NCBI RefSeq assembly: GCF_963678635.1
Contig: NC_087065.1
Coordinates: forward strand, 28,787,254-28,851,253
Direction of reading: 5' to 3'
DNA from: Symsagittifera roscoffensis
Lineage: Eukaryota > Xenacoelomorpha > Acoela > Convolutidae
Length of the DNA stretch: 64,000 nt
In this document: piece by piece, positions 9,579-22,600 of the stretch
Layout of the letters: each line of letters opens with the position of its first letter
Numbering within the stretch: the first letter of the stretch is position 1
Made by a program: the position numbers and the translations under genes
The notes under the pieces: generated by a model
What the model was told of the DNA's origin: nothing
Database searches by the model: none
The model's input: the letters and a program-made list of their open reading frames with translations, nothing else

Positions 9579-12356
9579 ATGGCAGGCTCAATTCGAATTT
9601 TTGAAAAATTAAATTTCACCCCAAAATTACGTTGTCCGTATTCCTCAAGGTCAAACTTCCAAATGTGACCGACTGACACAAGAATTGAGAAAAGCAAAGA
9701 TTATGATAGTTGCGAACAAAGACTTCGTGCATGACTCCAAGTCTCTGTTTTGGCCTGACCTTATAATTTTGGCAGCAGTCGACCTGGACCTAATGCAGTC
9801 GGTGTCAATGGCAATCGGGGTACAACGGCAGACGGAAATGAACCCGGTCTCAAATGTTTTTGCCGACATAAATGACCATCTACACAGTAGGGGTTTCCTG
9901 AGCAGACTCATAAAGCCTACAACGGCAGAAGACGCAGTATGGCCAGCGATAAAGGATATCCTCGAATCGATGGGTGAAGTAATAGAAACGCTGAAAGGAG
10001 GTGCATTCCCCAAGATAACACCGAGAGCTGTGTTTGCACTGTCTCCGGGATATGCACATCTCCTGGATGGACTGAAGTTTGTAGATGCGATGGTGGCGAA
10101 TCTAAGACCACTTAGGGCGGAATTACCCTTCAGTGTGGTCTGACATCTCGAATGCGATGCGAGGATTTAAGGACCATTCACTACACATGTTAGTATTATA
10201 TGAAGTACTGGGGTTGGAACTGTCCAACTTCAGCCGACAACTCAAACTGAGACCAGGAATTGACGATGACCATCGAGTAATAGTAGTGATGTCTAACGAC
10301 TTATGGTTCCGAGGAATGGAAATAAAAGAGGAAGGAGAAAAAAGGAAGAATTCCAATAGACGAGAGCTCACTTGGAAACGATGGTCTTGAGAACGAAACC
10401 AGAGGCTAACAAGTGGCTGCACTTGACCCCCGAATAGTCGCATTGGGCACGGACGCTTTCGAGCGAGGCCCAGTGATGATCAAGAAGATCCATACCTACC
10501 TGGTGAAAGAGGTAAGTCTGCCCAAAAATGCTGAAGAGAAGTCAGCCGAGTTTGGAAACAGAGTGTGCCAAGTTACCCTGGAAGCTTTCTGGACACAGAA
10601 AGTAAAGGGAGAAGAAGGTTTTGACCGGACTGACAGCATGCTGAAAGGGTTGGGATCCGGATGGACCGCGTCCTTCCTTGCAAAAGTTTACCCATCGCTT
10701 TCTCAATACCAGATTAAAGAGTTCCTCCAAGCAGTCGTAGAAGTATTGATCGTGGAACTACTAGCCCTGTTAGTGCCGTTTGGAGCAGATAACTTTGTGA
10801 GAGGACAAGTGATACTGCTCACCAAAGGAGTGCAGAATTTGCGGCTAGATGGACTTCTGGCGCTAATTGCGATAGCGCACGGGCACTTGGGAGGGTTGAT
10901 GAATCTGACCCGCTACCCGGAACAGATGACAGAGAACTTGAGGAGGTTTGACGTGAAGCGAGCCACTGATCCCTGGACCAGGAGAAGAGATCTGCGGCAT
11001 ACTCTTATCCAATACCTCCTGCAGCAGATTCGCTTTGGAACAGGAAAGGATGAGACAATTCAGAAGGAAGAAGACGTGCGACGTCATCCTGGGGGCATGC
11101 CCCTGTTAACTGACCTGAGCTTGGCCATGAGGACCGATCCCTTAGCACTGATCCGAGGAGCCACGGAGTTCGTGACAGTGATATACGGTCCGGCGGTCAT
11201 TTTTGCGTCCCTTGACGTTATTGTGGAGGCATACAAGGAGGTCGGTGTTGCACCTGAACCTCATATCAGCAGTGGACGGAAGCGCATTTTACTGGTGTGA
11301 ACAGCACGCCCTACGAGAGATAATGAGTGAGGACTTGTTTTTCGCAAAGATATCAGAGCCGGAGATGACCGTCATAAATTTTGATGATCCTTTCCACGAC
11401 AGGATGGGAGAAGTCGATAGAGGGCGCATCCAGGTATTCTCGAAGCTCTGGAATCTAAGGCCCAACAATAAGACGAACGGCGAAATTACAAGAACTCCTC
11501 GACTGACTGCAGCTTATCACAATTTGAGAGAATAAACGAAAGGATGGGGTGACTACAAGAAACTGCCAAAAGAGATCCCTGGATTTCCCTTGATTAGAAG
11601 GATGTTGCTAGGAGCAGACTCCGTAGTACAAACCCCTAGGATACGAGCATTCCAAACTAACGAAAGGAGGGTAGCGAAATTCTCCGAGATGATGGACCCG
11701 TGCTTCGTATGCAGAAACGCCGCCGTGCTGCAGTATACGCAACTTGCTTACACCGATGAAACAACGAGGAGACGGATGAATAATGCAGCAACTCCGAAGC
11801 CTGACGATTTGACGAGGAATGGGCGAAACTGGATCTGGCGCCAATGGTCATGAGAGGCAGGGCGGACTTGCAAGAAGCCTGACTAATCTTGACGCGTGTA
11901 AAACCAGAGTTAATGGTGGGCGGGACTCTACAAACTAGAACTATGCTAGCACCCTTCTGCTGTGATGAAGTCAAGTTAATGCACGGAGAGGAAGAAGATC
12001 GATCAGCTGGCAGACTAGTTGTACCGAAATTTCTAGATGGAGGAACAGATGGAAAGCAAGGGTCCTCGAGTTCAGGAAAGAATCCAAATCAAGACGATGG
12101 ACAGGGAGGAAGCCGTCGATCGGAAGAGCCTATGCAGCAGGATCCCGATCAGGCTGAGAAAGAGGACGACAAGGCTTCGACAGGCGGGATGTCCAGCCTG
12201 GACTTCAACTTCCTCAGCGACTTTGAAAACGGCACAGACACGTTAGAATCAACGACTGAGCCACCAGACGAGAGAACCTCCACGCTGGAATCTCCGTCGG
12301 CCTTCATGGAAATGAACCGGAATTTGCCGGTGAGCAGCTCTCTGAACAATTCTTAA
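9579..12356 (+). pseudogene. Unrecognised gene 1 of the unit, copy 1 (decayed, ~925 codons)
   Basis: I do not recognise this protein. An ATG at 9,579 opens 29 codons, ending in a TGA at 9,666. The protein then continues by frame changes near 9,660, 10,140, 10,385 and 10,410 into a 290-codon stretch (to 11,300), then near 11,260, through an in-frame TAA at 11,533, near 11,820, through a stop at about 11,880, and on to a TAA at 12,354. Each piece is rich in helix-forming, well-mixed residues (for example YPSLSQYQIKEFLQAVVEVL). The last ~120 residues are acidic and Ser/Gly/Gln-rich (SSSGKNPNQDDGQGG, LDFNFLSDFENGTD) and look disordered. Nucleoproteins of negative-strand RNA viruses can have such a folded core plus acidic tail. 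That is only an analogy. Confidence 0.6.
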
Positions 12357-12357
12357 A

Positions 12358-14377
12358 ATGCCGAAAAAACTCTTAATGGAATCACCGAGGATAAGAAGAA
12401 TAGAAGGCACTGCCAGAGTACCTTTCTTAAGAAAGCTGCCAGAAGAAGAGTGGGAAGCTCATCATAGAGACCACGAGAATATGACGGGATGCGGTATGGA
12501 CAGAGTTGCCTTCATGGAAGAGGTTTGGACAAAAGTTCAGAGCTACGGGACTCAGTCTATACTAAAAATAGGTCTCAACAGACCACTAATGCGGGAAGTC
12601 CTTGACAAACTCGACGAGTCTGAAGGAAGATTGAGCAAATTATTGATCGACTTCTCGACTGACGATAGTGAGGCAAATTCTCCTATAAAGACGACGCCGC
12701 AAGAAGGCAAGGAATAAGTAGTGTATCTGTCGAGAACCCGAAAGGGAACGATGCGATCAAAGATGGTGAGTGACAAGATTAATGATATAAAAATGAAATT
12801 TGGCAGCAAAGTGACATTGAGGAAAGCTGGAAAAACAAAAGTGGATTCTGAAATCTCGTTGAAAGCTGTCAACTCAGCCAAAAGAAAGCGCGTCAAAGAA
12901 GCCATGGACATGGGACAGGGTGATGACCGGTTGCCTGGCACTGACAGAATGTTGACTGTCGTAGCGATGGTGCCACCCATTGTCATGGCAGGATTAAAAT
13001 CAGCCAGTTATAAAACCAATCCACCCGCTGGTGGATACATGGAGATGATGGAGTACAGAAACTCGGCTAGAGGACATTTAATTGCTCTGAAAAACAAAAG
13101 TGCTATGGAAGGTTATTTAGAGACGATGATGCAAGGTACAACCCTGAAGCAGAAGGCATACGGAACTCTGGTATCTTCTGAGATTCACGCGGAAACGATA
13201 GAGCAGTTGGTGAGCCTACCATGGAGAGCAGTAGTGTTTCGGTACTTCGAAGAAGAAATGAGAAGCACTCCGAAGATACACGCTCTGATAGCGATACCCT
13301 ATGTGAGAACAGAGTTACAACTGAGTTTCGCTTGGTGCATGGCTGGACTGACACGGGGTAAACTGATTCAGAAGAAAGAAAAAAATTGAAGGCAGAAAAC
13401 GTATTCGTAATGACGAGTATGATGGATCTAATCACACAAGAAGGAGCGGAAGTAGTGTGCGCGAAGCGGAGAGACGCTCTCTGTTTCATTCGATTCATGA
13501 TAGCACAAATATCAGTGCTGGCGTTGAACACTTGTGTCAAGATGCTAAGAGAAGGCGATAAACGAGCCAAAGCCTTGCTCTTACTAGAACTTATGGACAT
13601 CTATCAGAGTAAAACGATGCGAGTGAACAAGAAGGGGCCTGTGGAGCTGGAACCAATGAAAAAAATTGACGAAATAAAGAGATTCTCCAACAATGAGATG
13701 AGGCTCGCAAAAGAATCTATGGGAGGACTGCCGAAGTCCAGTGAATACTGTGGACCGATCAAGAAGAAATCGTACAGTTACGTATCTGGAATCGTAGGGA
13801 TGGCGTAAAACCCTTTCATAAATGAAGACATACGCGATTGCTTCTTTGATTACGAGCAAGCAGTGGTGCTAAGATTCTGGACGTCAAGAATTGCTACAAT
13901 TAGAACCGCTGCTAACCAGCTGACTAAGCTGGGAATTTGTTGGACGAAAAGGTGACTGCACCTTCAGTGCCGAAGTCTGACAATCGAGTGGAATTTGGAT
14001 TGGGATTTTCGGATGAACTGCTAAGAACGAGTCTAATGGTGGTGTGGGAACTGCTGAAAACATCATGGTGTCCGAGTCCTAGGGCCGATTCGATATTGCG
14101 TGCAACACAGGACGTGCAGAGGGAATTGAATTCAGACTGTAATTTGCGTGACCTGAACATCATTCACAATTTAATGACAACAGCCTCTAAGAACAACGGA
14201 GAAGACAAAGTAGAGTTGCCTGGCTGGGGACCAGAGGACTGGGTTAAATCTGGTAGCTCTCTGGTGGAGGTCTGCGGACTGGAGAGTCACATCTGTGGAG
14301 GTCTGGATTGCGTAAAGACCCTGGCTAAACAACACAAGCAATTAACGATATTGCTTGGGAACATCGTAATGAAAGCA
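12358..14377 (+). pseudogene. Unrecognised gene 2 of the unit, copy 1 (decayed, cut off by the unit joint)
   Basis: I do not recognise this protein. Its ATG follows the gene 1 stop after one base (TAA-A-ATG). It is broken by a TAA at 12,715-12,717, a frame change in an A-rich run near 13,380, a TAA at 13,806 and a frame change near 13,950. It is truncated at the unit joint after GNIVMKA. Early parts are basic (SRTRKGTMRSKM, SAKRKRVKEAM). Later parts are mixed helical (FMIAQISVLALNTCVKML), and the last piece contains four Cys in EVCGLESHICGGLDCVKTL. A GDD in MGQGDDRL has no polymerase context. In copy 1 the joint adds only Ser-Asn-stop. Confidence 0.55.
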
Positions 14378-14834
14378 TCAAACTAAAACTCTCCTTACCT
14401 CAACATAACAATCATAAAACATACCCAAGAAAACTAAATTGAGTACTCTCATATCGGCACACTCGAGAATTTGAGGTAACTAAATTAATAAGCAACTTGA
14501 GAATAAATAGGGAATTAAGTTTGATTCAATAAGTTCTAATCGAACAAGCTGAAGCTTGAGAATTGAGTTTTTGGTCTGGACCATTGGGAGACTTCGATTG
14601 TCTACCTTTCGACTGAAAGATCACTCTGGTCCAACTGAATATCGATGTCCTTTAGCTCGCGATTACTTTCTGTCTCCTGTCACGAATAAGACAGCTCTAC
14701 TCTCCTTAAATTAAGTATCGGAATTTGCGAATAGCAATTTCCCGCTGCTAAATTTGACCACTTTCCCGCGTTTGTAATTCGGTCGTTCTGATCTTGTATT
14801 TCTGAGATTTTCAGTTTTCGCGAGAAAGTTAAGC

Positions 14835-17612
14835 ATGGCAGGCTCAATTCGAATTTTTGAAAAATTAAATTTCACCCCAAAATTACGTTGTCCGTATTCC
14901 TCAAGGTCAAACTTCCAAATGTGACCGACTGACACAAGAATTGAGAAAAGCAAAGATTATGATAGTTGCGAACAAAGACTTCGTGCATGACTCCAAGTCT
15001 CTGTTTTGGCCTGACCTTATAATTTTGGCAGCAGTCGACCTGGACCTAATGCAGTCGGTGTCAATGGCAATCGGGGTACAACGGCAGACGGAAATGAACC
15101 CGGTCTCAAATGTTTTTGCCGACATAAATGACCATCTACACAGTAGGGGTTTCCTGAGCAGACTCATAAAGCCTACAACGGCAGAAGACGCAGTATGGCC
15201 AGCGATAAAGGATATCCTCGAATCGATGGGTGAAGTAATAGAAACGCTGAAAGGAGGTGCATTCCCCAAGATAACACCGAGAGCTGTGTTTGCACTGTCT
15301 CCGGGATATGCACATCTCCTGGATGGACTGAAGTTTGTAGATGCGATGGTGGCGAATCTAAGACCACTTAGGGCGGAATTACCCTTCAGTGTGGTCTGAC
15401 ATCTCGAATGCGATGCGAGGATTTAAGGACCATTCACTACACATGTTAGTATTATATGAAGTACTGGGGTTGGAACTGTCCAACTTCAGCCGACAACTCA
15501 AACTGAGACCAGGAATTGACGATGACCATCGAGTAATAGTAGTGATGTCTAACGACTTATGGTTCCGAGGAATGGAAATAAAAGAGGAAGGAGAAAAAAG
15601 GAAGAATTCCAATAGACGAGAGCTCACTTGGAAACGATGGTCTTGAGAACGAAACCAGAGGCTAACAAGTGGCTGCACTTGACCCCCGAATAGTCGCATT
15701 GGGCACGGACGCTTTCGAGCGAGGCCCAGTGATGATCAAGAAGATCCATGCCTACCTGGTGAAAGAGGTAAGTCTGCCCAAAAATGCTGAAGAGAAGTCA
15801 GCCGAGTTTGGAAACAGAGTGTGCCAAGTTACCCTGGAAGCTTTCTGGACACAGAAAGTAAAGGGAGAAGAAGGTTTTGACCGGACTGACAGCATGCTGA
15901 AAGGGTTGGGATCCGGATGGACCGCGTCCTTCCTTGCAAAAGTTTACCCATCGCTTTCTCAATACCAGATTAAAGAGTTCCTCCAAGCAGTCGTAGAAGT
16001 ATTGATCGTGGAACTACTAGCCCTGTTAGTGCCGTTTGGAGCAGATAACTTTGTGAGAGGACAAGTGATACTGCTCACCAAAGGAGTGCAGAATTTGCGG
16101 CTAGATGGACTTCTGGCGCTAATTGCGATAGCGCACGGGCACTTGGGAGGGTTGATGAATCTGACCCGCTACCCGGAACAGATGACAGAGAACTTGAGGA
16201 GGTTTGACGTGAAGCGAGCCACTGATCCCTGGACCAGGAGAAGAGATCTGCGGCATACTCTTATCCAATACCTCCTGCAGCAGATTCGCTTTGGAACAGG
16301 AAAGGATGAGACAATTCAGAAGGAAGAAGACGTGCGACGTCATCCTGGGGGCATGCCCCTGTTAACTGACCTGAGCTTGGCCATGAGGACCGATCCCTTA
16401 GCACTGATCCGAGGAGCCACGGAGTTCGTGACAGTGATATACGGTCCGGCGGTCATTTTTGCGTCCCTTGACGTTATTGTGGAGGCATACAAGGAGGTCG
16501 GTGTTGCACCTGAACCTCATATCAGCAGTGGACGGAAGCGCATTTTACTGGTGTGAACAGCACGCCCTACGAGAGATAATGAGTGAGGACTTGTTTTTCG
16601 CAAAGATATCAGAGCCGGAGATGACCGTCATAAATTTTGATGATCCTTTCCACGACAGGATGGGAGAAGTCGATAGAGGGCGCATCCAGGTATTCTCGAA
16701 GCTCTGGAATCTAAGGCCCAACAATAAGACGAACGGCGAAATTACAAGAACTCCTCGACTGACTGCAGCTTATCACAATTTGAGAGAATAAACGAAAGGA
16801 TGGGGTGACTACAAGAAACTGCCAAAAGAGATCCCTGGATTTCCCTTGATTAGAAGGATGTTGCTAGGAGCAGACTCCGTAGTACAAACCCCTAGGATAC
16901 GAGCATTCCAAACTAACGAAAGGAGGGTAGCGAAATTCTCCGAGATGATGGACCCGTGCTTCGTATGCAGAAACGCCGCCGTGCTGCAGTATACGCAACT
17001 TGCTTACACCGATGAAACAACGAGGAGACGGATGAATAATGCAGCAACTCCGAAGCCTGACGATTTGACGAGGAATGGGCGAAACTGGATCTGGCGCCAA
17101 TGGTCATGAGAGGCAGGGCGGACTTGCAAGAAGCCTGACTAATCTTGACGCGTGTAAAACCAGAGTTAATGGTGGGCGGGACTCTACAAACTAGAACTAT
17201 GCTAGCACCCTTCTGCTGTGATGAAGTCAAGTTAATGCACGGAGAGGAAGAAGATCGATCAGCTGGCAGACTAGTTGTACCGAAATTTCTAGATGGAGGA
17301 ACAGATGGAAAGCAAGGGTCCTCGAGTTCAGGAAAGAATCCAAATCAAGACGATGGACAGGGAGGAAGCCGTCGATCGGAAGAGCCTATGCAGCAGGATC
17401 CCGATCAGGCTGAGAAAGAGGACGACAAGGCTTCGACAGGCGGGATGTCCAGCCTGGACTTCAACTTCCTCAGCGACTTTGAAAACGGCACAGACACGTT
17501 AGAATCAACGACTGAGCCACCAGACGAGAGAACCTCCACGCTGGAATCTCCGTCGGCCTTCATGGAAATGAACCGGAATTTGCCGGTGAGCAGCTCTCTG
17601 AACAATTCTTAA
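14835..17612 (+). pseudogene. Unrecognised gene 1, copy 2
   Basis: Same gene as in copy 1, shifted by 5,256, with its ATG at 14,835 and final TAA ending at 17,612. The breaks I traced in copy 1 are all present. The longest uninterrupted stretch is 15,669-16,556. Compared with copy 1, codon 28 of that stretch is Ala (GCC) instead of Thr (ACC). The base two before the ATG is G rather than A. Confidence 0.6.
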
Positions 17613-17613
17613 A

Positions 17614-19633
17614 ATGCCGAAAAAACTCTTAATGGAATCACCGAGGATAAGAAGAATAGAAGGCACTGCCAGAGTACCTTTCTTAAGAAAGCTGCCAGAA
17701 GAAGAGTGGGAAGCTCATCATAGAGACCACGAGAATATGACGGGATGCGGTATGGACAGAGTTGCCTTCATGGAAGAGGTTTGGACAAAAGTTCAGAGCT
17801 ACGGGACTCAGTCTATACTAAAAATAGGTCTCAACAGACCACTAATGCGGGAAGTCCTTGACAAACTCGACGAGTCTGAAGGAAGATTGAGCAAATTATT
17901 GATCGACTTCTCGACTGACGATAGTGAGGCAAATTCTCCTATAAAGACGACGCCGCAAGAAGGCAAGGAATAAGTAGTGTATCTGTCGAGAACCCGAAAG
18001 GGAACGATGCGATCAAAGATGGTGAGTGACAAGATTAATGATATAAAAATGAAATTTGGCAGCAAAGTGACATTGAGGAAAGCTGGAAAAACAAAAGTGG
18101 ATTCTGAAATCTCGTTGAAAGCTGTCAACTCAGCCAAAAGAAAGCGCGTCAAAGAAGCCATGGACATGGGACAGGGTGATGACCGGTTGCCTGGCACTGA
18201 CAGAATGTTGACTGTCGTAGCGATGGTGCCACCCATTGTCATGGCAGGATTAAAATCAGCCAGTTATAAAACCAATCCACCCGCTGGTGGATACATGGAG
18301 ATGATGGAGTACAGAAACTCGGCTAGAGGACATTTAATTGCTCTGAAAAACAAAAGTGCTATGGAAGGTTATTTAGAGACGATGATGCAAGGTACAACCC
18401 TGAAGCAGAAGGCATACGGAACTCTGGTATCTTCTGAGATGCACGCGGAAACGATAGAGCAGTTGGTGAGCCTACCATGGAGAGCAGTAGTGTTTCGGTA
18501 CTTCGAAGAAGAAATGAGAAGCACTCCGAAGATACACGCTCTGATAGCGATACCCTATGTGAGAACAGAGTTACAACTGAGTTTTGCTTGGTGCATGGCT
18601 GGACTGACACGGGGTAAACTGATTCAGAAGAAAGAAAAAAATTGAAGGCAGAAAACGTATTCGTAATGACGAGTATGATGGATCTAATCACACAAGAAGG
18701 AGCGGAAGTAGTGTGCGCGAAGCGGAGAGACGCTCTCTGTTTCATTCGATTCATGATAGCACAAATATCAGTGCTGGCGTTGAACACTTGTGTCAAGATG
18801 CTAAGAGAAGGCGATAAACGAGCCAAAGCCTTGCTCTTACTAGAACTTATGGACATCTATCAGAGTAAAACGATGCGAGTGAACAAGAAGGGGCCTGTGG
18901 AGCTGGAACCAATGAAAAAAATTGACGAAATAAAGAGATTCTCCAACAATGAGATGAGGCTCGCAAAAGAATCTATGGGAGGACTGCCGAAGTCCAGTGA
19001 ATACTGTGGACCGATCAAGAAGAAATCGTACAGTTACGTATCTGGAATCGTAGGGATGGCGTAAAACCCTTTCATAAATGAAGACATACGCGATTGCTTC
19101 TTTGATTACGAGCAAGCAGTGGTGCTAAGATTCTGGACGTCAAGAATTGCTACAATTAGAACCGCTGCTAACCAGCTGACTAAGCTGGGAATTTGTTGGA
19201 CGAAAAGGTGACTGCACCTTCAGTGCCGAAGTCTGACAATCGAGTGGAATTTGGATTGGGATTTTCGGATGAACTGCTAAGAACGAGTCTAATGGTGGTG
19301 TGGGAACTGCTGAAAACATCATGGTGTCCGAGTCCTAGGGCCGATTCGATATTGCGTGCAACACAGGACGTGCAGAGGGAATTGAATTCAGACTGTAATT
19401 TGCGTGACCTGAACATCATTCACAATTTAATGACAACAGCCTCTAAGAACAACGGAGAAGACAAAGTAGAGTTGCCTGGCTGGGGACCAGAGGACTGGGT
19501 TAAATCTGGTAGCTCTCTGGTGGAGGTCTGCGGACTGGAGAGTCACATCTGTGGAGGTCTGGATTGCGTAAAGACCCTGGCTAAACAACACAAGCAATTA
19601 ACGATATTGCTTGGGAACATCGTAATGAAAGCA
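17614..19633 (+). pseudogene. Unrecognised gene 2, copy 2 (cut off by the unit joint)
   Basis: Same structure as in copy 1: ATG one base after the gene 1 stop, TAA at 17,971-17,973, frame change near 18,636, TAA at 19,062. It is truncated at 19,633 where copy 3 begins. It carries Met (ATG) at 18,440-18,442 where copy 1 has Ile, and a silent T at 18,585. Confidence 0.55.
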
Positions 19634-22600
19634 TCAAACTAAAACTCTCCTTACCTCAACATAACAATCATAAAACATACCCAAGAAAACTAAATTGAGT
19701 ACTCTCATATCGGCACACTCGAGAATTTGAGGTAACTAAATTAATAAGCAACTTGAGAATAAATAGGGAATTAAGTTTGATTCAATAAGTTCTAATCGAA
19801 CAAGCTGAAGCTTGAGAATTGAGTTTTTGGTCTGGACCATTGGGAGACTTCGATTGTCTACCTTTCGACTGAAAGATCACTCTGGTCCAACTGAATATCG
19901 ATGTCCTTTAGCTCGCGATTACTTTCTGTCTCCTGTCACGAATAAGACAGCTCTACTCTCCTTAAATTAAGTATCGGAATTTGCGAATAGCAATTTCCCG
20001 CTGCTAAATTTGACCACTTTCCCGCGTTTGTAATTCGGTCGTTCTGATCTTGTATTTCTGAGATTTTCAGTTTTCGCGAGAAAGTTAAGCATGGCAGGCT
20101 CAATTCGAATTTTTGAAAAATTAAATTTCACCCCAAAATTACGTTGTCCGTATTTCTCAAGGTCAAACTTCCAAATGTGACCGACTGACACAAGAATTGA
20201 GAAAAGCAAAGATTATGATAGTTGCGAACAAAGACTTCGTGCATGACTCCAAGTCTCTGTTTTGGCCTGACCTTATAATTTTGGCAGCAGTCGACCTGGA
20301 CCTAATGCAGTCGGTGTCAATGGCAATCGGGGTACAACGGCAGACGGAAATGAACCCGGTCTCAAATGTTTTTGCCGACATAAATGACCATCTACACAGT
20401 AGGGGTTTCCTGAGCAGACTCATAAAGCCTACAACGGCAGAAGACGCAGTATGGCCAGCGATAAAGGATATCCTCGAATCGATGGGTGAAGTAATAGAAA
20501 CGCTGAAAGGATGTGCATTCCCCAAGATAACACCGAGAGCTGTGTTTGCACTGTCTCCGGGATATGCACATCTCCTGGATGGACTGAAGTTTGTAGATGC
20601 GATGGTGGCGAATCTAAGACCACTTAGGGCGGAATTACCCTTCAGTGTGGTCTGACATCTCGAATGCGATGCGAGGATTTAAGGACCATTCACTACACAT
20701 GTTAGTATTATATGAAGTACTGGGGTTGGAACTGTCCAACTTCAGCCGACAACTCAAACTGAGACCAGGAATTGACGATGACCATCGAGTAATAGTAGTG
20801 ATGTCTAACGACTTATGGTTCCGAGGAATGGAAATAAAAGAGGAAGGAGAAAAAAGGAAGAATTCCAATAGACGAGAGCTCACTTGGAAACGATGGTCTT
20901 GAGAACGAAACCAGAGGCTAACAAGTGGCTGCACTTGACCCCCGAATAGTCGCATTGGGCACGGACGCTTTCGAGCGAGGCCCAGTGATGATCAAGAAGA
21001 TCCATGCCTACCTGGTGAAAGAGGTAAGTCTGCCCAAAAATGCTGAAGAGAAGTCAGCCGAGTTTGGAAACAGAGTGTGCCAAGTTACCCTGGAAGCTTT
21101 CTGGACACAGAAAGTAAAGGGAGAAGAAGGTTTTGACCGGACTGACAGCATGCTGAAAGGGTTGGGATCCGGATGGACCGCGTCCTTCCTTGCAAAAGTT
21201 TACCCATCGCTTTCTCAATACCAGATTAAAGAGTTCCTCCAAGCAGTCGTAGAAGTATTGATCGTGGAACTACTAGCCCTGTTAGTGCCGTTTGGAGCAG
21301 ATAACTTTGTGAGAGGACAAGTGATACTGCTCACCAAAGGAGTGCAGAATTTGCGGCTAGATGGACTTCTGGCGCTAATTGCGATAGCGCACGGGCACTT
21401 GGGAGGGTTGATGAATCTGACCCGCTACCCGGAACAGATGACAGAGAACTTGAGGAGGTTTGACGTGAAGCGAGCCACTGATCCCTGGACCAGGAGAAGA
21501 GATCTGCGGCATACTCTTATCCAATACCTCCTGCAGCAGATTCGCTTTGGAACAGGAAAGGATGAGACAATTCAGAAGGAAGAAGACGTGCGACGTCATC
21601 CTGGGGGCATGCCCCTGTTAACTGACCTGAGCTTGGCCATGAGGACCGATCCCTTAGCACTGATCCGAGGAGCCACGGAGTTCGTGACAGTGATATACGG
21701 TCCGGCGGTCATTTTTGCGTCCCTTGACGTTATTGTGGAGGCATACAAGGAGGTCGGTGTTGCACCTGAACCTCATATCAGCAGTGGACGGAAGCGCATT
21801 TTACTGGTGTGAACAGCACGCCCTACGAGAGATAATGAGTGAGGACTTGTTTTTCGCAAAGATATCAGAGCCGGAGATGACCGTCATAAATTTTGATGAT
21901 CCTTTCCACGACAGGATGGGAGAAGTCGATAGAGGGCGCATCCAGGTATTCTCGAAGCTCTGGAATCTAAGGCCCAACAATAAGACGAACGGCGAAATTA
22001 CAAGAACTCCTCGACTGACTGCAGCTTATCACAATTTGAGAGAATAAACGAAAGGATGGGGTGACTACAAGAAACTGCCAAAAGAGATCCCTGGATTTCC
22101 CTTGATTAGAAGGATGTTGCTAGGAGCAGACTCCGTAGTACAAACCCCTAGGATACGAGCATTCCAAACTAACGAAAGGAGGGTAGCGAAATTCTCCGAG
22201 ATGATGGACCCGTGCTTCGTATGCAGAAACGCCGCCGTGCTGCAGTATACGCAACTTGCTTACACCGATGAAACAACGAGGAGACGGATGAATAATGCAG
22301 CAACTCCGAAGCCTGACGATTTGACGAGGAATGGGCGAAACTGGATCTGGCGCCAATGGTCATGAGAGGCAGGGCGGACTTGCAAGAAGCCTGACTAATC
22401 TTGACGCGTGTAAAACCAGAGTTAATGGTGGGCGGGACTCTACAAACTAGAACTATGCTAGCACCCTTCTGCTGTGATGAAGTCAAGTTAATGCACGGAG
22501 AGGAAGAAGATCGATCAGCTGGCAGACTAGTTGTACCGAAATTTCTAGATGGAGGAACAGATGGAAAGCAAGGGTCCTCGAGTTCAGGAAAGAATCCAAA

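Larger units (their letters stand above)
9122..14377 (+). repeat. 5,256-bp tandem unit, copy 1
   Basis: The unit runs from tcaaactaaaactctcc to gtaatgaaagca. The joint to copy 2 (14,377/14,378) reads gaaagca|tcaaact. Copy 1 is distinguished by A at 9,577, A at 10,494 (Thr codon) and T at 13,185 (Ile codon). Copies 2 and 3 have G at the matching places. The left flank (tatgga) differs from the unit end except for one shared A, so the original joint had at most 1 bp of homology. Confidence 0.97.
14378..19633 (+). repeat. 5,256-bp tandem unit, copy 2
   Basis: Every open frame in copy 1 recurs at exactly +5,256. One difference specific to this copy was found: T at 18,585, where copies 1 and 3 have C (silent Phe codon). 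The copy contains the full noncoding head, gene 1 and the unit's portion of gene 2. Confidence 0.97.

Noticed and set aside
10500-10515. gaggtaagt as a 5' splice site in gene 1
   Set aside because: The open frame reads smoothly through it for hundreds of codons, and no matching acceptor restores the downstream frame changes.
12910-12940. GDD in gene 2 as a possible RNA polymerase motif
   Set aside because: It sits in MGQGDDRLPG without the hydrophobic flanks or the other polymerase motifs at the right distance.
13103-13600. 165-codon minus-strand frame in the array (also at 18,359 and 23,615), and the 144-, 120- and 106-codon minus frames
   Set aside because: They lie opposite the better plus-strand genes, are Ser/Leu/Phe-rich antisense shadows, and have no link to one another.
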